Below are positions 54,545 through 59,477 of a DNA stretch of 59,477 nucleotides, one piece after another. Below the pieces are notes generated by a model that was not told where the DNA came from, searched no databases, and saw only the letters and a list, made by a program, of their open reading frames with translations. The DNA lies in the NCBI GenBank assembly GCA_019454765.1, contig JACFNR010000013.1:1-59477 (forward strand). Direction: 5' to 3'. Each line of letters opens with the position of its first letter. Position 1 is the first letter of the stretch. The DNA is from Trueperaceae bacterium (GTDB taxonomy: Bacteria > Deinococcota > Deinococci > Deinococcales > Trueperaceae). Position numbers and translations under genes: made by a program.

Positions 54545-55752
54545 ACCCGCCGTTAGGCGACCCCGCCGGCGGCGTGAACGTGGCAGCCGTCGGCGCCTCC
54601 GTCCTGGAGCGGGAGGCGCGGCACGCCCCCACGTTGTACGCGCAGTCGACGGCCTTCGTGAGGGGCGAGGGCGTGAGGCTCTACGACGACGCTGGGCGCG
54701 AGTACCTCGACTTCATGGCGGGCATCGGGGTGGCCAGCGTGGGTCACGCCAACCCGCGCCTCGCCGCCGCCGTGGCACGCCAGGCCGCACGGCTGATCGT
54801 CTGCCCGCAGAGCCAAGCCAACGACGTCAGGGCCGCCCTCCTGGAGCGGCTCTGCGCCCTCGCCGGGGCGCCGGAGGGGCGCGTCTTCCTCTCGAACTCG
54901 GGCAGCGAGGCCAACGAGGCCGCCATCAAGTGGGCCCGGGCGGCCACCGGTCGGACGCGCGTGGTGGCCGCCAAGCGCGGCTTCGCGGGCCGCACGCTCG
55001 GGGCGCTGAGCCTCACCTGGGAGCCCACCTACCGCCAACCGTTCGGGCCGCTGCCAGGCGAGGTCGAGTGGGTCGCTTTCGGCGACGGGGAGGCGCTCGC
55101 CGCCGCCGTGGACGCCGATACGGCCGCGGTCGTGCTCGAGCCCGTCCAGGGCGAGGGGGGCGTGCATCCCGCTCCCGAGGGCTACCTGGCGCTGGCGCGC
55201 CGCGTCACGGCCGAGCGGGGCGCGCTGCTGGTGTGCGACGAGGTCCAGTGCGGCGTCGGTCGCACCGGGGCGTTCCTCGCGTCGCGCGCGGCGGGCGTGA
55301 CGGCCGACATCGTGACCCTCGCGAAGGGGCTCGCCGGCGGCGTCCCGATCGGGGCGACGATCATGGCGGACGCCGTGGCGCGCGCCATGCCGCGGGGCGG
55401 GCACGGCTCGACGTTCGGTGGCAACCCCTTGGCCTGCGCCGCCGCGCTGGCCGTCCTCGACGAGATCGAGGAGTCCGACCTGATGACGAACGCGGCAGCG
55501 ATGGGGGAGCGGCTGATGGCGGGGCTCCGCGCCATCGGGAGCGAGCGCGTGCGCGAGGTGAGGGGGCGCGGGCTGATGGTCGGCCTGGAGCTGAGGGAGC
55601 GGGCGGCGCCGGTCGTGGCGGGCCTGAGGCGACGGGGACTGCTCACGGTCCTCGCGGGCGCCACGGTGGTCAGGTTCCTGCCGCCGTTGACGGTGGACGC
55701 TGCGGACGTGGACAGCGCGGTGGCGACGGTCGCAGCGGAGCTGGCGGCGTGA
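54541..55752 (+). CDS. lysJ: LysW-aminoadipate semialdehyde aminotransferase (ArgD homologue)
   Basis: The 403-residue class III PLP aminotransferase has YLDFMAGIGVASVGHANPRL, FLSNSGSEANEAAIKWARAA, LLVCDEVQCGVGRTGAFLAS, the PLP Lys in DIVTLAKGLAGGVPIGATIM and HGSTFGGNPLACAAALAVLD. It converts the carrier-bound semialdehyde to carrier-bound lysine. GTG 54541 overlaps the lysZ stop; the longer open frame upstream is inside lysZ. Confidence 0.94.
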
Positions 55753-56894
55753 CACCGCTCGCAGCGCCGCGGCCGCCCTTCGGGGTCGCCCCGAGCGGGG
55801 GCGGCGTCATCGGGGACGCCGAGGCCGTTGAGCTCCTCAGGCGCGTGGTGGCCACGCCGAGCCTGTCGGGGGAGGAGGGCGCCGTGGCCGCGCTGCTGGT
55901 GGCGGCGGCGGGGCGCGGTGCGGCGCGCGCGGAGGTCGACGCGGCCGGCAACGCGGTGGCCACCTGGGGCGCCGGCCCGCTGGCAGTGACGTTCCTCGGG
56001 CACATGGACACGGTTCCGGGCACGATCCCCGTGCGCGTGGTCGACGGCGTCCTGCACGGCCGCGGGGTGGTCGACGCCAAGGGGAGCCTGTGCGCCGCGC
56101 TGGTCGCCGCCACGCGGGTGGGGCCCGCCGTCTGGGAGCGCCTAACCTTCCGGCTCGTGGGTGCGGTCGAGGAGGAGGCGGCGAGCAGCCGCGGTGCGCG
56201 CCACGCGGTGGCCAGCCTGCCGGCGCCCGACCTGGTGATAGTGGGGGAGCCCAGCGGTTGGGAGCGCTACACCCTCGGCTACAAGGGCCGTCTCGGGGTG
56301 ACGGTCACGGCGCGGCGCCCGTCGGCGCACTCCTCGCGGGAGGAGCCGAGCCCCGCCGAGGTCGTGCTCGACGCCTACGCGGCGTTGCGCGAGTGGGTGG
56401 GGCGTGACAACGCGGCGGCCAGCGAGGTCGGCGAGGCGCCGCCGCTGTTCGACCGTCTGCAGGTCGCGCTGCTGGGCGTTGACTCGGGCAGCGACGGGCT
56501 GGAGGAGTGGTGCGAAGCGCGCATCGGCCTGAGGCTCCCGCCCCGCTGGGCCGGCGCCGCGCTCGTGGCCGCGCTCGACGACCTGCTTCGCGCCGCCGGA
56601 GTGACCGCCAGCTTCACCGAGGCGTGTGACGCCCACAGGGCGAGCAACCGTTCGGTCCTCGCCCGCGCGTTCCGGGTGGCGATCCGGACGTTCGACGGCC
56701 GGCCGACGCCGACGCTCAAGACCGGCACCTCCGACATGAACGTCGTCGCGCCCAGTTGGGACGTCCCGATGGTGGCCTACGGGCCGGGCGATTCGAGCCT
56801 CGATCACACGCCGGAGGAGCGCCTGCCCCTGGGCGAGTACCTCCTCGCGGTGGACGTGTTGGAGCGGGTCCTGACCGAGCTGGCGGGCGCGTGA
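55749..56894 (+). CDS. lysK: LysW-lysine hydrolase (M20 peptidase family)
   Basis: The 381-residue M20 metallopeptidase shows LLRRVVATPSLSGEEGAVAA, FLGHMDTVPGTIPVRV (zinc His and Asp), GRGVVDAKGSLCAALVAATR, VGAVEEEAASSRGARHAV (catalytic Glu) and KTGTSDMNVVAPSWDVPMVA. It releases lysine from LysW, completing the pathway. GTG 55749 overlaps lysJ. The first ~20 residues are Pro/Gly-rich and not conserved. It is the last gene of the operon. Confidence 0.93.
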   Translation: MTPLAAPRPPFGVAPSGGGVIGDAEAVELLRRVVATPSLSGEEGAVAALLVAAAGRGAARAEVDAAGNAVATWGAGPLAVTFLGHMDTVPGTIPVRVVDGVLHGRGVVDAKGSLCAALVAATRVGPAVWERLTFRLVGAVEEEAASSRGARHAVASLPAPDLVIVGEPSGWERYTLGYKGRLGVTVTARRPSAHSSREEPSPAEVVLDAYAALREWVGRDNAAASEVGEAPPLFDRLQVALLGVDSGSDGLEEWCEARIGLRLPPRWAGAALVAALDDLLRAAGVTASFTEACDAHRASNRSVLARAFRVAIRTFDGRPTPTLKTGTSDMNVVAPSWDVPMVAYGPGDSSLDHTPEERLPLGEYLLAVDVLERVLTELAGA

Positions 56895-56998
56895 CGAGGG
56901 GCTCGGGGCCGCTGCCTGTCGCTGCGTTCGACTGCCGTATTATCAAATGCGTGTAGCACCACCAACGCGACCCACCCGCAGCCGACCGTCCGGCGGCT

Positions 56999-57004
56999 TA
57001 CACT
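56999..57004 (+). promoter_or_regulatory. Leaderless-type -10 box (TACACT) for the SDR gene
   Basis: TACACT ends 7 nt before ATG 57012, without a Shine-Dalgarno in between. Confidence 0.5.
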
Positions 57005-57011
57005 CCCACCC

Positions 57012-57770
57012 ATGAACGAACGCGTGGCTCTCGTGACCGGTGGGGCGAGCGGGATAGGGAAGGCGTGCGCCGCGCGCCTCGGGGCCGACGGGCTCGTCGT
57101 CGTGATCGCGGACCGCGACGCCGCCGCCGCCGCGGCGGCGGCCCGCGAGCTCGGTTGCCTGCACGTCGTCGCGGACGTCTCGACGCGGGACGGCTGCGCG
57201 GCGGCCGTGACGAGCGCGCTGGAACTCGCCGGGGGCCTCGACGTCCTCGTCGCCAACGCGGGTTACCAACACATCGACCCGCTCGCCTCCTTCCCCGAGG
57301 ACACCTGGGACGACATGCTCGCGCTCATGCTCACCGGCCCGTTCCTGCTCACCAAGTACGCCTGGGAGGCCCTCGGACGGAGCGGCAACGGCAGGATCGT
57401 CTACATGGGGAGCGCCCACAGCCTGACCGCCAGCCCCTTCAAGGGCGCCTACGTGGCCGCCAAGCACGGCCTGGTCGGGCTGGCGAAGGTCGCCGCCCTC
57501 GAGGGGGGCGGGGCGGGCATCACCGCCAACGTCGTGGCGCCGGCCTACGTCCGTACGCCGCTGGTCGCCGCCCAGGTGGCCGATCAGGCGCGCACCCGCG
57601 GCATCGCCGAGGCCGAGGTGGAGGCCAAGGTGTTCCTCGAGAACGCCGCGGTCAAGCGGTTGCTGGAGCCCTCCGACGTCGCCGCGCTCGTCGGCTACCT
57701 GGCATCCGAGGCCGCCTGGGGCGTCACCGGCAGCGTCCACAGCATCGACCTCGGCTGGACCGCCCGGTAG
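57012..57770 (+). CDS. Short-chain dehydrogenase, probably 3-hydroxybutyrate dehydrogenase
   Basis: The 252-residue Rossmann enzyme has the NAD site [40 protein letters not shown], catalytic Ser in [20 protein letters not shown], Tyr and Lys in [14 protein letters not shown] and [20 protein letters not shown]. The [15 protein letters not shown] region and VRTPLV loop match D-3-hydroxybutyrate dehydrogenases, which interconvert 3-hydroxybutyrate and acetoacetate. No other ketone-body or PHB genes are near. Specificity is inferred. Confidence 0.85.
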   Translation: MNERVALVTGGASGIGKACAARLGADGLVVVIADRDAAAAAAAARELGCLHVVADVSTRDGCAAAVTSALELAGGLDVLVANAGYQHIDPLASFPEDTWDDMLALMLTGPFLLTKYAWEALGRSGNGRIVYMGSAHSLTASPFKGAYVAAKHGLVGLAKVAALEGGGAGITANVVAPAYVRTPLVAAQVADQARTRGIAEAEVEAKVFLENAAVKRLLEPSDVAALVGYLASEAAWGVTGSVHSIDLGWTAR

Positions 57771-57790
57771 GGGCTACGGCCGGGCGGGCG

Positions 57791-58594
57791 TCAGCGGACG
57801 GGCTCGTACACGAGCGGACCGCTCCGCGGCACCCTCTCGAGCATCCCCGCGCCGAGTACCGCGGCTACAAGGCACTGCGCAGCGACGAAGAGCCAGAACA
57901 GCGCGCCACCGGAGTTCATCACGCCCGAGTAGGCGATCGTCACGTCCGTCGCCGCGTGGAAGATGGCCGCCAGCAGCACGCTGCCGCGCGTGTGGTTGTA
58001 GAGCCACGACACCATCACGGAGGTGGCGACGATCGACGCCATGAAACCCGCGAACGGGAGCCCCGCCTGGAACGTCCCGCGCGTGAGGAAGAGCGGCAGG
58101 TGCCAGACGCCCCAGACGAGGCCGAGGAGCAGCGCCGCGGTCAGGGGAGTCGAGCGGGCCTGGAGGCGCGGTAGGGCGAAGCCCCGCCAGGCGGCCTCTT
58201 CCGTGAGGAGGAACAACCAGACGTTCAGCGCCAGAAGACCCGGCAGGCCCGCGGCTCCGACCGTGTCACCCACGTGCGTGGGGGCGCCGACGGACCTCCC
58301 GACCAGCGCGCTCACCATGGCGATCACTGGGGTGAGCAGTAGGGCGACCGCGTACCAGCGCCAAGCCACCCGGGCGCGCACCATGCGAAGCAGCACGTCG
58401 CGCAGCGCCGGCCAACCGCCGGTCAGCGCCGCCGCACCGAAGGTCGCGATCGTCAGACCGAGCCAGAACGCGAGTGAACTGGGCACGTGCCAGGAGATGA
58501 TGCCCCGCTGCTGAGCGATGGTGGTGCCCCACACCGCCCAGGGCAGAGCGAACGCCAACACGAAGAACAGGCCAAGGCCGCGGTCTCTCGCCAT
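57791..58594 (-). CDS. CPBP-family intramembrane metalloprotease
   Basis: The 267-residue protein has seven to eight membrane helices and the CPBP (Abi/CAAX protease-like) motifs: EEAAWRGFALPRLQ (motif 1, EExxxR), WGVWHLPLFLTRG (motif 2, His) and LLAAIFHAATDVT (motif 3, FHA). Relatives include Rce1-type proteases and bacteriocin-immunity proteins. The substrate is unknown. ATG 58594 immediately follows the TGA of the TMEM175 gene (TGAATG). Confidence 0.85.
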   Translation of the reverse strand: MARDRGLGLFFVLAFALPWAVWGTTIAQQRGIISWHVPSSLAFWLGLTIATFGAAALTGGWPALRDVLLRMVRARVAWRWYAVALLLTPVIAMVSALVGRSVGAPTHVGDTVGAAGLPGLLALNVWLFLLTEEAAWRGFALPRLQARSTPLTAALLLGLVWGVWHLPLFLTRGTFQAGLPFAGFMASIVATSVMVSWLYNHTRGSVLLAAIFHAATDVTIAYSGVMNSGGALFWLFVAAQCLVAAVLGAGMLERVPRSGPLVYEPVR

Positions 58595-59272
58595 TCAGGG
58601 CTCCCGTCCCGGCGCCTCGGCAGGCGCCACCGGCGTCGCTCGCGCCACCAGCATCAGTACAACGTAGAGGAACAGCACGGTGGTCCAGGCGTACTTGGCA
58701 AGGTCCGCGTCCAGCAGCGCCAGCGGCACGGACGTCCCGAAGACGACGGGCGTTATGAGGCTCCGTCGCAACAGGTAGCCGAAGAGCGCCGCGTCGACCC
58801 TCGGACCGAACAGATGGTTGGCGCGGGCGTAGAGCCACAGGCACGTCTGGCCGAGCCCGATGGCCGCCACCAGAGCGGCGTAGGCCATGACCGCGGGCGC
58901 GTGGTTGCCGTACTCGACCAGCAGGGCGGTGGCGTAGCCCGTCAACCCGACCAGCAGGAGCACCAGCAGGTTGAGGCGCAGGAGGCCCGCCGTGAAGCGA
59001 TCGAGCAGCCCGAACAGCCGGTGGTGCGAGAGCCAGTAGGCGCCCACGACGAGGAACGAGAGCGCGTACGCCGCGAAGTCGACCCACTGCCCCGCCAGCG
59101 CGGCGACAAGGCGCTCCGGAGGCACGGCCGGCACGTGAATCTCGACGGCGAGAAGCGTCATGGCGATGGCGAACACGGCGTCGCTGAACGCCGCAGCGCG
59201 CTCCGTGTTCGTGCCGGCCGACGCCTCGACGTAGCGCCGGAAGGCGTTCACTGGGCGCCCCCGCCGCACCAT
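58595..59272 (-). CDS. TMEM175-family potassium channel protein (DUF1211)
   Basis: The 225-residue protein has about six membrane helices. The first carries the family signature AAAFSDAVFAIAMTLLAVEI (FSD motif), followed by YALSFLVVGAYWLSHHRLF. Bacterial TMEM175 proteins form tetrameric K+-selective channels. ATG 59272 (MVRRGRPVNAF) is my choice; GTG 59251 (VNAFRRYVEAS) is equally possible and the open frame upstream of these is not protein-like. It is probably co-transcribed with the CPBP gene. Confidence 0.82.
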   Translation of the reverse strand: MVRRGRPVNAFRRYVEASAGTNTERAAAFSDAVFAIAMTLLAVEIHVPAVPPERLVAALAGQWVDFAAYALSFLVVGAYWLSHHRLFGLLDRFTAGLLRLNLLVLLLVGLTGYATALLVEYGNHAPAVMAYAALVAAIGLGQTCLWLYARANHLFGPRVDAALFGYLLRRSLITPVVFGTSVPLALLDADLAKYAWTTVLFLYVVLMLVARATPVAPAEAPGREP

Positions 59273-59430
59273 GCCGACGCCGACCCGCGGGCGGTTCCGG
59301 GCGCGCGGTCGGTGGGCAGGTGGCGGCGAGTGAGGACGATGATCCGTGGCGTGGCGAGATTGTAGGGGCCCTCGCGCCGGCCCGAAGCCGCAACGGTCAC
59401 GAGCCGGCGAGGGCCGCCAAGAGCGGCGGC
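59273..59430. other. Intergenic region with a hairpin
   Basis: No gene seen. GCCGCC (59413-59418) and GGCGGC (59425-59430) form a short stem next to the stop of the partial gene at the window end and may end its transcript. I found no clear promoter for the TMEM175 gene. Confidence 0.4.
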
Positions 59431-59477
59431 TCAGCCCTTGTAGGTCACGACGCGACCCCACACCTGCTGCGTGCCCC
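59431..59477 (-). CDS. C-terminal end of an unidentified protein (runs off window end)
   Basis: On the minus strand the last bases read GTQQVWGRVVTYKG then TGA (59433-59431). With only 14 to 15 residues visible, neither the family nor the reality of the frame can be confirmed. The frame was chosen because it has a stop followed by a hairpin. Confidence 0.35.
   Translation of the reverse strand, partial: GTQQVWGRVVTYKG

Overview
The window is high-GC bacterial DNA that reads like a member of Deinococcota (Deinococcus-Thermus), most likely near Trueperaceae or deep-branching Deinococcales. The supporting signs are a LysW-dependent lysine operon (lysW-X-Y-Z-J-K), a PriA that has lost its ATPase motifs while keeping its zinc motifs (as reported for Deinococcus radiodurans), an rpsO-pnp-RNase J cluster, and many genes whose start codon lies 5-8 bases after a TANNNT box, the leaderless promoter style known in this phylum. 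The taxonomic call is an inference; there is no 16S gene in the window.

Layout. 1-2800: edge of a genomic island, with an IS1380-type transposase cut by the window start, an AbiEi/AbiEii toxin-antitoxin pair, a decayed tyrosine recombinase, and the tRNA-Pro(GGG) it abuts. 2.9-9.6 kb: small membrane protein, VOC protein, Nudix hydrolase, then the RNA-decay cluster rpsO-pnp-rnj. 9.9-13 kb: a large DUF4062/STAND-ATPase/TPR protein. 13-31.8 kb, minus strand: the division and cell wall (dcw) cluster mraZ-rsmH-ftsL-ftsI / murF-mraY-murD-ftsW-murG-murC-murB-ftsQ-ftsA-ftsZ, followed by Nudix, ribF, rlmB and an S9 peptidase. murE is absent from the cluster, and a hairpin plus a new promoter split it after ftsI. 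MraZ boxes at exact 10-bp spacing lie upstream of mraZ.

32.2-32.7 kb: RNase P RNA. 32.7-37.6 kb: BMP-type solute-binding protein, NYN-domain protein, luxS, and a two-component pair. 37.6-43.5 kb: purM and priA from back-to-back promoters, then smpB, a cell wall amidase and a GerMN-like membrane protein. 43.5-48.7 kb: aminoacyl-tRNA synthetase run hisS-aspS-HAD-asnS. 48.8-51.4 kb: TIG-domain lipoprotein, YfbR-like nucleotidase, mgtE. 51.4-56.9 kb: the lysine operon, with a strong promoter, a structured leader, and a LysW with no cysteines. 56.9 kb to the end: a 3-hydroxybutyrate-dehydrogenase-like SDR, a CPBP protease and a TMEM175-type channel, then the last codons of an unidentified gene.

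Two gene-organisation habits recur. Genes inside operons are linked by 4-bp GTGA overlaps (start GTG, stop TGA); all five junctions of the lysine operon are like this. Genes that head transcription units often lack a Shine-Dalgarno and carry a TANNNT box just before the start. Hairpins with 6-16 bp GC-rich stems and no following T-run sit after many genes and are the likely terminators. The points most worth following up are the Cys-less LysW and its leader, the DUF4062-STAND protein, the reduced FtsI, the pseudohelicase PriA, and the AbiE/IS/integrase island edge.
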